64,000 nt of DNA. Origin: Oncomelania hupensis. Its lineage: Eukaryota; Mollusca; Gastropoda; Littorinimorpha; Pomatiopsidae. The stretch is from NCBI GenBank assembly GCA_036898135.1, contig CM072523.1:28774149-28838148 (forward strand), in the 5' to 3' direction. Position 1 is the stretch's first letter; every line of letters begins with the position of its first letter. The notes below the pieces were generated by a model. The model was not told the origin of the DNA and searched no databases. It saw only the letters and a list, made by a program, of their open reading frames with translations. This document shows, piece after piece, positions 22,945 to 33,304 of this stretch. The position numbers and the translations under genes are program-made.

Positions 22945-25878
22945 CTGCGAACAAGTAGCAGCATCAGAACACAGGGTTTAAACAACAGAACAAATACAGC
23001 GGCATAAGAACAAACCAAGGTATGAGGATGGTCAAAGGGTGGGGTGGTGGGCCTGGGGTGGGAGAAGGGAATGGAAGTTGAAAAGAGTAGAGGCTTGAAC
23101 TGGCTCAACTACAAAAAGGGATTGACTGACAATACTGTCTACTGATTCATCAATGAAATATTATATTCTGGACATTAATTTTCTTGTACATGAATGTACT
23201 ACTCACCCTCTTTAAAGTGTAAAAGAAACAAGCAAAACACATTTAAAGTTTAGGGGGTAGAGGTTGGGGAAAAAAGGGCACAAAAGCCCGGAGGAAGTGG
23301 GACAGCATTTTTTTCCCACTAACCACTTCGACACACTAGCTACTAGCAACCAAGTTATAAAATAGTTATAGAAACTCTTATGCTTACTACTACTCAGTAA
23401 ATAATAATAAATAATAATACAGGATGCTATGTACGCGCTTTTCCCCAAGGCTCAAAGCGCGGCGATCTATACCAACATACACGCTCACCTGTCTCATTTA
23501 CACAATCTAAAGCAATAACCTTCACACACCCACACATACATCACTCAAACAGGTGGTGTAAAGGCAGAGAGATCGCTATTAGAAGACGGAAGAAAATCGA
23601 ATTTTTTATTTTTGAAATTTTTATATTGACTGCATCCTGTACCATTATTGAAGGGAGGGAGGAAACCGGAGTGCCCGGAGAAAACCCTCGGTGACCTCAA
23701 TAGTCTCGTACCTAAGTCACATACGTTCGCCCCTTGCGGGAATCGAACCCGCGACCTTCGGCATAGGAAACCGGCGACTTATCCACTGCGCCACGAGGCC
23801 ACCCCATGAAAGCACAAGTACAAAGGTTCCTCAACATGCCTGCTTTTTAAAATCCAAAGCATACCTATACAACCTGAAAAGCCCAGAGCGAATTGTGTAC
23901 ATTATAATCAGAATGTAATCTGCATTTCATGTGCCCCATTAACAACTGTAAAATTGAGCTAAAACTTTGATCTTATTCAACAAGGATGTCTAGCTCTGCC
24001 ATGTACACTAATGTTCCCCCCCCCCCCATTCTCCTCCCTCATCCAAGCTCTCCTCACCTCCCCCTTTGCAATGTAGAAACAATATACCACCAACAAAATT
24101 TGTGTTAGCAGGTCACAGTTTGATCTGAGGCGTGGAGCTGCCAGTTGTTAACTGCTTTGCTGTGGCACCGATTTTATACAGCAATCAATGTGTGTTTTTT
24201 TCAAAGCAAACAACAATATTATAAATTCAATAAGTACTGACACACACCAGCTGTCACCTGATGAGTACAATGAAGGCGATGAAGATGTTGATGGTGATGG
24301 AGTGGGACGTCTTCCTCCCAAACGCCTCCTGGGTCGTCGTCGGACTACAGCGACTTCTCCGCAACCAGATAAACTCGAGGCATAACAGGATGTTCTGGGA
24401 AAAAAAAGGAATAATAGAATTTATTAAAATAATTATGCTTACTCAGAATTACAGCTAACAATTTGGGAAATGGAGTAGATGCAGATCTGAAAATGGTGCT
24501 CTAGCTATTGATGTAGACCCCACTGCAACAACGAGACAAATGACAGGGGTCTGAGACTCTTGGAGTTTGCCAGATACAACAATTTGATACTGGCAAACAC
24601 GCTTGGTCTCCACAAAAAATCCAGACGATGGACATGGCACAGTCCCGGCGGGAGCATCACAACCAGATCGACTACATCATGGTCAAAAAACGCTGCGCCT
24701 ACAACGAAGAATACAAAGCATGGAGATGAGGTGCTACAGAAGACTTCTGGGCATTTCCTATACCCAGCACATCACCAACGACGAAGTCCGACAGACCATT
24801 ACACAAGCCATTGGACAACACGGTGACCTGCGCACAGTGGTGAAAAAACGTAAACTCCGATGGTATGGCCACGTCAACAGATCATCAGGTCTTGCAAAGA
24901 CCATCCTGCAAGGCACAGTGCAAAGAGGTAGAAGAAGGAGGAGACCGAGAAAGAGATGGGAGGACAACATTCGAGAATGGACTTGTTTGACACTGAGCAA
25001 AACCATCAGGGTTGCTGAGGACAGGGAAAGATGGAGTACGCTGGTGAAACTAAAATCTGTGGTGCCCCTACGACCTCCGAGTTACGGGATAGGATAGGAT
25101 AGGATAGGAACTATTAATGTTACACTATCAATGTGTTGAATGACAGCATGAGATCTAACGGTTACTCAATCTTAAATGTGTAGGCAGCACAAGCTGAATG
25201 ATTACAAAAATATGACCATGCTAAAAACAGTCTAGGACTAATACTGATATTATTAATTTATTATTATTTAATCGTTCTTATATAGCGCTTTTCCAGCTCA
25301 AGAGCTGCTCAAGGCGCTGGCCGATACAGGATCTAACTCAAGCCGCCCGAGGTGCCAACTTACTAAAATTGTTATTCTGCAAAAATATTTTAAAACATTT
25401 ATTTAATCAATCTACATATGAATAAAATAACACATCAATACCTCCCTTATTTACTTCTTGTACTATCTTCACTGACTGTCTTTTTTGTAAATGAGGAAAA
25501 ATGCAAGTTTTGAAAACCCCAGTGTGAACAAAGGAGACATACATTTCTCATGGTAACTGTTTCAATGTTCAAGAGACTTCACAAGACTCTTCATTAATAT
25601 CACATACAAGGACGCTTAAAATGCAGCAAATTTATTTTTGTGTTCTTCAAAAAGTAATAAACAAAAATGCAGACCCTGTGTTGACAATCGACCACAACAT
25701 CCACACGAAAATTGATATGATTTTAAAAGTACAAAAGCACACCGAAAAAGCTTGACATTTTAACAAGGGAACATTTTAAAGCCACATCCTAGAAGCACAA
25801 AATATAGATTAAAGAACTATTTACAGAGACAGGAGGACAAAATACAACTGAATAAAACGAAAAAACACATACCTCCAT
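22770..25878 (-). CDS. Small membrane protein gene, three exons, 105 aa, unknown function
   Basis: Exons on the - strand: 25878-25873 (ATG GAG, strong Kozak with A at -3 and G at +4, donor GTATGT), 24394-24258 and 22944-22770. Acceptors TTTTCCCAG and TTGTTCGCAG, donor GTGACA, phases 0 then 2: all agree. The product begins MENILLCLEFIWLRRSRCSP, has a hydrophobic segment SITINIFIAFIVLI (about 32-47), then a hydrophilic tail with SKDSNSSEGSVKKQARKRRQ. This suggests one membrane span with a basic cytosolic or lumenal tail. I do not recognise the family. Intron 1 contains a + strand LINE. Exon 2 is open in all three frames, so cDNA is needed to confirm the frame. Confidence 0.45.
23405..23805 (-). 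mobile_element. SINE family C, near full length
   Basis: On the - strand the head GCCTCGTGGCGCAGTGGATA (A box) and GTCGCGGGTTCGATTCCCGC (B box), with loop TTCCTA as in Arg-type tRNAs. Then GAGGGTTTTCTCCGGGCACT-CCGGTTTCCTCCC, a block I recall as a conserved central SINE domain. Tail GCCGCGCTTTGAGCC and TATTATTATT. It lies in intron 2 of the small - strand gene. Confidence 0.75.
24258..24394 (-). CDS. Small membrane protein, exon 2
   Basis: 137 nt between TTTTCCCAG and GTGACA, entering in phase 0 and leaving in phase 2. Encodes the arginine/cysteine-rich part and the hydrophobic segment. Confidence 0.45.
24480..25107 (+). pseudogene. RTE-like LINE with internal deletion
   Basis: Endonuclease end NDRGLRLLEFARYNNLILAN and SRRWTWHSPGG, then after a shift NQIDYIMVKKRCA. 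It jumps directly to LQRRIQSMEMRCYRRLLGIS and KLRWYGHVNRSSGLAKTILQ and ends with GGATAGGATAGGATAGG. The RT domain is deleted. It sits in intron 1 of the - strand gene. Confidence 0.85.
25258..25365 (-). mobile_element. SINE-tail fragment
   Basis: TATATAGCGCTTTTCCAGCT CAAGAGCTGCTCAAGGCGCT and GATCTAACTCAAGCCGCCCG, a close match to the family tail. Confidence 0.7.
25370..25870. other. Intronic sequence without recognised element
   Basis: AT-rich; within intron 1 of the small - strand gene. Confidence 0.35.
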
Positions 25879-26176
25879 CTTGTTAGCCGGCACGTAGCGT
25901 GTGGCGTTCCGAGTTACTTCCCCTGACAGTGCGTGTATTCGACTGGTTGACAAGCGAGAACACACATCGCGGAGTGTTAACTGGCTCAAACTCAAAGTTG
26001 ACTCAACCGCAATTGTGGGTCTCTCGCTCAGACTTTGTGTATACACTTTTTTTGTTATTCCTATTGCAAAGCCGGTTTAAAAAAAACTGAGTTTCAGATT
26101 TTGGAACCCAGTATTTTTTTAAACCCAGTTGCACGTAAGTGTAACCTATGCATAAACCCACTGTTATGGTTAGGTA

Positions 26177-26177
<1 letters not shown>

Positions 26178-26212
<35 letters not shown>

Positions 26213-26246
26213 AACACACCCACACGCAAACACACATACGCACACA

Positions 26247-26296
<50 letters not shown>
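26178..26296 (+). repeat. (CA)n then (CT)n
   Basis: CA repeats followed by CT repeats from 26250. Confidence 0.95.
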
Positions 26297-26297
<1 letters not shown>

Positions 26298-26325
26298 CAG
26301 CCACGCTTAGACATATTTAAAACAT

Positions 26326-26452
26326 CTCTGTCATAATTGTGGTCCAAGTGTGTGGAATTCTCTACCACAAGAGATCAAGGAAAGTAAATCATTAACATTG
26401 TTTAAAATTCGACTCCACAAATTTATATTTTCCCTTGCTCCTAATATTTAAG
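26326..26452 (+). pseudogene. LINE C-terminal scrap
   Basis: Reads NCGPSVWNSLPQEIKESKSL, then FKIRLHKFIF. This is the end motif W-N-x-L-P ... F-K-x-x-L-x-x-x-L/F of CR1- or jockey-type RT proteins, different from the 6600 copy. Confidence 0.6.
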
Positions 26453-26805
26453 ATGATTGTATACATTTCTTCTTTCCTATCTTGCGACAGTTTACTTTGT
26501 TGAGGTGTGAATTAGCTTGTGTATGTGTGTGGTTGTGGTGGTGGGGGAGGGGAGAGTGGGAGTAAGAAAGGGATATTGGACGAAGGGAGGGGGGGAGGGA
26601 GTATGTGTATTTTGGTACATTAATTTTCTTAGTAAAATTTTTAATTCTTACCATTGTTAATGTTTGTGTTAGTTTCAAATCAATGTTATGTTAATTATTT
26701 TGTTCTGAATTTCTTATTTCTTTTATTTTAAAATTTTCTTAAGGACTAGCTGTAAGACAGGTCCATAGGACCTAATGCTATTATCCTATTAAAGGTTTGA
26801 CTTCG

Positions 26806-26808
<3 letters not shown>

Positions 26809-26858
<50 letters not shown>
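26809..26858 (+). repeat. (CT)n microsatellite
   Basis: Pure CT repeats. Confidence 0.95.
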
Positions 26859-26859
<1 letters not shown>

Positions 26860-26861
<2 letters not shown>

Positions 26862-27335
26862 AAAACGCAAGCTGTGTGTGGTGGCACTGCCGTTAAAACA
26901 GAGAGCTATAAATCTATCGCAGCTGCTTGCAAGAGCTGTTGCACTGAAGTGACTCTCGCTGCACCTCGTAATGCTAGTTATATTGGTCCCCAATGAGCCT
27001 CAGCGAAAGAACCGTTCCATCAGGGATGGAGTATCTCCTGGCAACTGCCAGTCAGTCATCGTGTGCACTTGTCGAGAAGTTACCATTGTACTAATAAGAA
27101 CATAGATCAGTGCGAAGGTGATCGCCCTCGATCAATTTGTGCAAATAGGGATTGTATATCTATCCGATGGTGCTTCTTTTCCTCGGCTTGACGCGCTTTC
27201 AATTTAAGGTACACTGTAGTAATATTTTTATTTATTTATTTATGTATTTATTTTTTGTCTTGTTCTGTGCATTTTTCTTTTTATTTTGTTGGTGTTTATG
27301 AAATATGTTTAAATCTTAATTAGTTGATCTTTGTT
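26860..27335. other. No gene seen
   Basis: No supported exon; (TTTA) words at 27228-27250. Confidence 0.35.
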
Positions 27336-27339
27336 TTTA

Positions 27340-27375
27340 TCTCTCTCTCTGTCTGTCTTTCTCTCTCTGTCTCTG

Positions 27376-27427
<52 letters not shown>
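27340..27427 (+). repeat. (CT)n/(CTGT)n microsatellite
   Basis: CT and CTGT repeats that adjoin a LINE fragment. Confidence 0.95.
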
Positions 27428-27429
<2 letters not shown>

Positions 27430-28325
27430 CAATTCTGACATATGCAGCAGAAGTATGGGGTTTTGACGAGAGGGCAAACAATATACAAAAGGTATACACT
27501 TTCGCCCTGAAGAGGTTTTTATCTATAACCCTGCATGCTTCCAATAATATGGTTTACAGAGATACCGGAACATATCCATTGTACATCAGAATCCATGTGA
27601 GATGTGTGAAGTATTGGTTGAAATTAATGCGTCTTCCGAGTGCCAGACTCTGTAGGCAGGCTTATGATATGATGCTGAATCAGCACGAGAAAGGAAAACT
27701 GAACTGGGTTGCAGGGATAAAAAGAATATTAATGGAAAATGGGTTTGGAATTGTGTTGGGTTAAGTCAGGGTGTGGGACAAAAATCACGTTTTGTTTTAG
27801 AATTTAAAGACAGGCTAATTTTATGCTTCATGCAGAACTGGCAATCGGAAATAGAGAAAAATGACAAATATAAGTGTGTATATAGGTGTATAGGTGTATA
27901 TATAGGTATATAGAATATAGGTATCGTTCGGTATCAAAAAGACATTTATATTTGTCAGTTTTGATACCGAGCGATACCTTTTATTCTTAACTAATCCCTG
28001 GCACAGAGAGTGTTTTGCTCGTTTTATGCTGAGGGTATGTGGTTTTAAAAATATGTTGTGGTTTGCAGACAGAACAAATGAAAACAATAAGTGCCCAGTA
28101 TGTGGTAAAGCTGAAGGAGACGAATTGCACTTTCTGTTTCATTGTGAAGCGTATGATCATTTACGAATAAAAAGCATATTGTTGATGTCCATTAAAACCA
28201 ACCCAACTTGGAACGTCATTTCCTTCTTGTTGGCATGTAAGAATGAAAGTAAGGTGTTTGATTTAGCAAAATACATTGCTGATGCTATGAGTTTGCGAAA
28301 CAAACTGTTGGAAATTAGCTCTTGA
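27428..28325 (+). pseudogene. LINE RT thumb and zinc-knuckle C-terminus
   Basis: Reads PILTYAAEVWGFDERANNIQ, VYTFALKRFLSITLHASNNM and VRCVKYWLKLMRLPSARLC. After breaks at 27764-28020 it reads RVCGFKNMLWFADRTNENNK then CPVCGKAEGDELHFLFHC and continues to the stop at 28323-28325. The C-x2-C...H-x4-C knuckle is clear. The RT catalytic part is missing. A 20-bp inverted repeat (27920-27978) lies in the broken part. Confidence 0.8.
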
Positions 28326-28329
28326 TGTA

Positions 28330-29030
28330 CATGATGATCCTATGAAAATATGTAAATATATTAAACTACTTGTCAAACGGAGTGGTTGTGTACACAAATG
28401 TATATCTGTAATATGTAGCCTATTTAAGGACAGAATGAGTGTGTTGCGTCTCCTGTAAAGATCTGAGTATAATACTGTATGAAAGAGAGGGAAAATGGAA
28501 AGGAAAGAGTGAAAAAATGAGTGCATTTCCTAAATAACGCTTGTTTTTTTTTGTTTTTTTAACGGTGTGTATTTAGGATAATTCATATTCATTATAATAA
28601 TTCAGTGTACGTCCTTGTATTGTAATAATTCTCTAGGCATATGTCTCTAATACTAGAGGTGTTTTTAATATTTGCTTGTTTTGCTTTTGTGTTTATTTGC
28701 TGTTATATGTCTTAATTTGGTCGTCATGCTCATGTTCATCGATTTCTTTTTTTTTCTTTCTGTTCATAGGTTGCGCGCACAACAACAAGCTTCCGAGTGA
28801 TAGAAAACATTCCGTCGCAGTGTTGGAAAGTCTAGTTATCCAAGTTACCAATCGCCAAGCCATCACTGGAGTGAACATTGCCTCATAAATAATAGTCCTC
28901 TCCAGCATTGGCAAACTGCGTTACTTGTTCTCTTGTTCTCTTTGTAAAATATTTATTTGCAATTTTTTGGGGGGTAGGAGGGTGGGAGGGGGCGTTTGTT
29001 TGTAACATTTCCAGCTAAATAGTCTATATA
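28330..29030. other. No gene supported
   Basis: An acceptor-like TTTCTGTTCATAG at 28770 precedes a short open frame to 28888 (VAVLESLVIQVTNRQAITGV), but no partner exon or domain is recognised. Confidence 0.25.
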
Positions 29031-29032
29031 TA

Positions 29033-30308
29033 GAAGCATATTTTATAAATACTCATTTATTTACAAACAATGTAACATTTTTCTAAATTATGTATTTTCT
29101 CCGTAAATAACTTATTATTTACCTAAACAATGCATTGTTTACGTAAATAAATCATGATATAGGTAAATAAGACATTGTTGCTAAACAAGAAATTATTAAC
29201 CTAAATAATGCATTATTTAGCAGATTTGGGGAAATATTTATCTCGTAGTATTTCTAAATAATGATTTGCTATATCATTTATTATTTAGAAGATTTTTCTA
29301 AATAATGCGTAATTAGGGACTGCAATTTTTATTATTTATGGGATTCCAGAATTCGCTTGAAAACTTGGTTTTTATAATTTGATTGCTTTCTATAATTAAA
29401 TGTAAGGTCTTTCCAAAGATTGGGTATCAAAAATTCTAGTTAATTATTTATTTTTCAATACAAACCACTCCACAAATTCGAAGATAAAACGCCTATAACG
29501 TTCCTAACACAAACGAAAGGTCAAGGTCAGTTTTGTGCGGGAGTATTAAGTGGTTTGTTTTAGTATTTACGTCAGAAGGAAAAAAAAGTATGCTTTCTTT
29601 TTGTATTTATTTACTCCATAACGCAGAGTTAGGTGTAGAAGAAGTGGCAGTAGCAAGAGTATTGAATTATTGAAAAACTAGAATCAACGTTTCTTGCAAT
29701 TTTTTTTTCATAAGATCCCCGGTAACTTGTTTATTTACGCTGAAGGCAATCGCGCCAATGCAGAGATAATGATGGATCCCTCTTTTTCCCGTAGCTTTCA
29801 CCGTTGCAGGATAGTATATTAATACTGTTGCTAACATTTAAAACTAGAGTGAAATAAAGCTGTTGCCTCATTTTAAATCTCAAAACAGCGTACAATCACG
29901 ATTTTCCCATTTTCGTTATCACTACACATAACCTCACAGTAATACGACTTGTATCTGCGATTCCCTTAAACAATGAAAATTGCAGTTCCTAAACAATATA
30001 AATGTGCAATGCATTATTTAGCCACATTTTCTAAATGATAATTATTTAGCAAATTCTGGTAAATAATGCATTATATAGGTAAACAAATCATTATTTAGAA
30101 ACATTTCTAAATAATACATTTTTTCACACAATCTACTAAATAATGCATTATATAGGTAATTCCTTATTTAGCAACAATGCTTTATTTACCTGCATCATGA
30201 TTTATTTACCTAAACAATGCAAATAATAAGTTATTTACCGACAAAATATATTATTTAGAGAAATCCTACATTGTTTGTAAACAAATGATTATTTAGAAAA
30301 TATGCTTC
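29033..30308. mobile_element. Fold-back element with ~320-bp inverted repeats
   Basis: Left arm 29033-29344 and right arm about 29963-30308 are inverted copies (GAAGCATATTTT ... and ... AAAATATGCTTC), flanked by TA on each side. Arms are themselves made of repeated TAAATAATGCATTATTTA-like words. The ~620-bp centre has no open frame. TA duplication suggests a Tc1/mariner-mobilised element, but this is inference. Confidence 0.75.
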
Positions 30309-30410
30309 TAAATAAAGATTATTGAGCTGAAAGTGGTGAAAATACCGATTTTACAAATGGAATTCCATACTCTTGTGCTGTAAGCAACATTACGTGGACA
30401 CAACACCTCC

Positions 30411-30590
30411 ATAGCTCAGTGGCACAGCGTTCGCCTACAGGCTCACCCAGGTTCCAATGCGACCGTATTGGCGGGACAAGGTTAAAGGTGGCCATTTTTC
30501 AAAATGCCACTTAGGCAGTATGATTGTTCTGGTTGTTCAGTGTTGATTTAGGTCCCTGTACACCCTCTAAACTTGAACTGATTATCCCCG
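30411..30590 (+). mobile_element. tRNA-derived SINE, family B, second copy
   Basis: Head CCATAGCTCAGTGGCACAGC with a weakened B box, followed by the same tail blocks (GTGGCCATTTTTCAAAATG, GCAGTATGATTGTTCTGG, TTTAGGTCCCTGTACACC) as the 40246 copy. A third head-only fragment lies at 8470-8515. Confidence 0.65.
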
Positions 30591-30599
30591 ACTGCCATC

Positions 30600-31890
30600 C
30601 CTATCCTATCCTATCCTATCCTATCCTATCCTATCCCGTAACTGGAATGTCGTTGGGGAACCACATATAATCGTTTAACCAATGTACTCCATCTTTTTCT
30701 GTCCTCAGCCACACTCATGCCCACGCTCAGTGTCAAGCCAGTCCATTCTCGAATGCTGTCCTCCCACCTCTTTTTCTGTCTCCCTCTTCTTCTGCCTCCG
30801 TGCACCTTGCCTTACAGGATGGTTTTTGCAAGGCCTGAAGCTCTGCTGACGTGGCCACACCAACGGAATTTCCGTTTCTTCACCACTTTGAGCCTGTCAT
30901 CGTGTTGTCCAATGGCTTGTGTGATGGTCTGTCGGACTTCGTCGTTGGTGATGTCCTGGGTTTAGGAAATGCTCAGAAGTCTGCTGTGAGGGTCCATGTT
31001 TTGCAAGCGAATAGGAAGATGGATATGATAAGGGAGCACAGCAGCTTTATCTTGGAGTGTAGGCTGATGGTCCTGTCTTCCCAAATGGGCTTCAATCTTG
31101 TCAGTGCAGCGGTTGTTTGTGCGATCTTGGAGAGGACTTCCTGTCGGGACCCATTGTTTGATAAAATGGCACCTACATATTTGAAGCTATGCACTGTGTT
31201 GAGGGATTGGCTTTGGACTTTGATGTCAGTGTTGATACCATTGGTGTTGTTGGTCATTATTTTGGTCTTCTCTGCACGTATTTCCATTCCATATGTTCTG
31301 GAGGTGATTTCAAGCCTCTGTACCAGTTTTTTCAAGTTGTTGTTCCTCTTTAGCCAATCCATCATTGTAATCCGCAAAACGGAGGTTGGAGATTGCTCTA
31401 CCCGCTATGCTAACTGTGCCTTTGTGATCTGCAAGAGCATCTGACATGATATGATCCAGGAAGATGTTGAAGAGTGTTTTTAGAGAGTAGGCATCCTTGA
31501 CGCACGCAGATTATTGTTCTGAACCAGTTCCCGATGGCGCTGTTATGGAGGACTGCACTGGTAACCTTGTCACACAGGCTTTTTGTTAGAGCTGAGGTTG
31601 TACACTTTCATGGTTGCCCACAGAGATGCATGCCAGACTCGGTCAAATGCTTTCTTGGAGTCTACAAACACATAATATAGATGTTGATGGTGCTGTAAGT
31701 ATTTATCGCAGATTATACTGAGGTTGAAAATCTGCTCAGTGATACTTCGCCCTGCCCTGAATCCTGCTTGTTCTTCAACTATGATTTGTTGGGGTGTCAG
31801 CCTGTTGAATATTATTTTCAGGAGGACTTTGCTGGACATACCCGACTTCCATGTGGTCAATAATTCTACACGAATTTTATGATGGAGCAA
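30600..31890 (-). pseudogene. RTE-like LINE, RT to 3' end
   Basis: On the - strand QIIVEEQAGFRAGRSITEQI and YVFVDSKKAFDRVWHASLWA (RT motif A with its Asp). Then SRTYGMEIRAEKTKIMTNNT, SLNTVHSFKYVGAILSNNGS and a degraded 3' part, ending in the TCCTATCC tail on the + side. Numerous stops; the longest copy of its family here. Confidence 0.85.
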
Positions 31891-31949
31891 TAATAGAATA
31901 ACACGCAAGGAAGCTCTTCTCTCTCCTTCTGCCATTCGATTGCTTATTC

Positions 31950-32434
31950 AAACTACAATTCTACCCACTTCGACCACTTCCCCTCTCCGCCCACCTCCCC
32001 AACGACCGATCCATTTTACATTCACAGTGAATATTTTGCCCCAGTGAAATAATAATCTCACAACAACAACAACAAAACAATAATTACTCTTTCGAAAGTA
32101 TAGTGAGTTTTTAAAATAAATAAATACTATCCTTCCTAGCGAAAAAAGAAAAAGAAAAAGAAAAAAGAGCATAGCATCTAGTATAGATCTACCATGAACC
32201 CATAGCAAAAGCTGCTCGGAATGAAGTTGAAGGATGTTCTTTTTTTAGGTTGGCGCTATAGATCCTACCCTAATCCAGACAGCAAAGATGCACTCGTACT
32301 CTGGAAGTCGCGTAGTTCTTTCAGAAATAGGGGTCACATGCCACACAGCGCAAGCTGGATCTACCAGACAATAAAATCTTCAAGTGCTCTGTGATAATCA
32401 AAGACTGAAACAAGGCTCTTCTCTAGCTGTCAGA
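31950..32434. other. Region upstream of the GPCR start
   Basis: No clear TATA box or initiator could be picked with confidence. CGCTATAGATCC at 32252 is a scrap of SINE-like wording. Contains the inferred 5' UTR. Confidence 0.3.
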
Positions 32435-32654
32435 ATGCATCGCCTGGTGACAAATCTGACGGACCATCTCACAGTGTTGGTGGAAGTGGACGACGTCGCT
32501 GACGCCATCACCACATCCCCCATCAGCAACAACAGCAGCGAAAACCGGACATGGCTGAATGATAACGGGCTGATGGCCGAGTCCTGGTCCATTGTCATTG
32601 TCAGACAGTTCCAGGACGTCATGGTCCCCCTCATCTTTCTGTTTGGTTTGCTAG
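32435..32654 (+). CDS. GPCR exon 1 (N-terminus and start of TM1)
   Basis: Encodes residues 1-73 plus the first base of G74. It ends in LFGLLG with donor GTGAGG at 32655. The first AUG-type start in the open frame is 32435; the frame is open upstream to 32375 but without another ATG. A 5' UTR exon further upstream cannot be excluded. Intron 1 is 677 bp. Confidence 0.75.
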
Positions 32655-33270
32655 GTGAGGTTCATTTTATTAAGTTTTTAATCCAATTATTTATTAATTA
32701 ATTTATTTATTTCTCTTTTTTTTCTTTAGTTCATCTTATTATTTATTCCAATTTACAGTGTATATTGAAGTATTCCATTGCGCCAAATTAGTTTCCTTTC
32801 GTGGAGCGAAGTAATATTAAAGTTTTGTCTCCTTTGATTACAGTAGGCTACAATGCCTCTAGTTACGTTAAGCTAAATGTTTACTTGCTTATATAATATG
32901 TGTTGCGATGTGTTTCTGCAATCACAGTCTCCTCTCTGAAAATCCTTATCGGGAAGAGAGGGGACTATAAACTGATACCAAAAAAAAAAAAAAGTGTTTC
33001 TGCATGAGGGTTGAGTTTGCCCATCGATTGTTATGTTTACAGTATTCATTGCGGGTTATGTTATGAAAAACTGGTCTGATGCACGTGTTACGCACACTGC
33101 GTATCTGAGACTCGCCGAAGCTTAAGTTCACCTCTCCACAAGTAGTTTGCCTGTTCGTCTTACGCTCTGTTGGAGTTTGCATTTGAATCGGATCTTCTTC
33201 TTAGTTTGTTTCTCTTCTCCAGTTATTATAATGTGCGTGTGTGTGGGTGTTTGTATGTGTGGGTGCGTGG

Positions 33271-33304
<34 letters not shown>

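Noticed and set aside
23729..23803. Functional tRNA-Arg gene on the - strand
   Set aside because: Cloverleaf-like but continuous with a SINE body and tail.
32384..32434. Upstream start for the GPCR at 32384
   Set aside because: The codon there is GTG; the first ATG in frame is 32435 with a better context.
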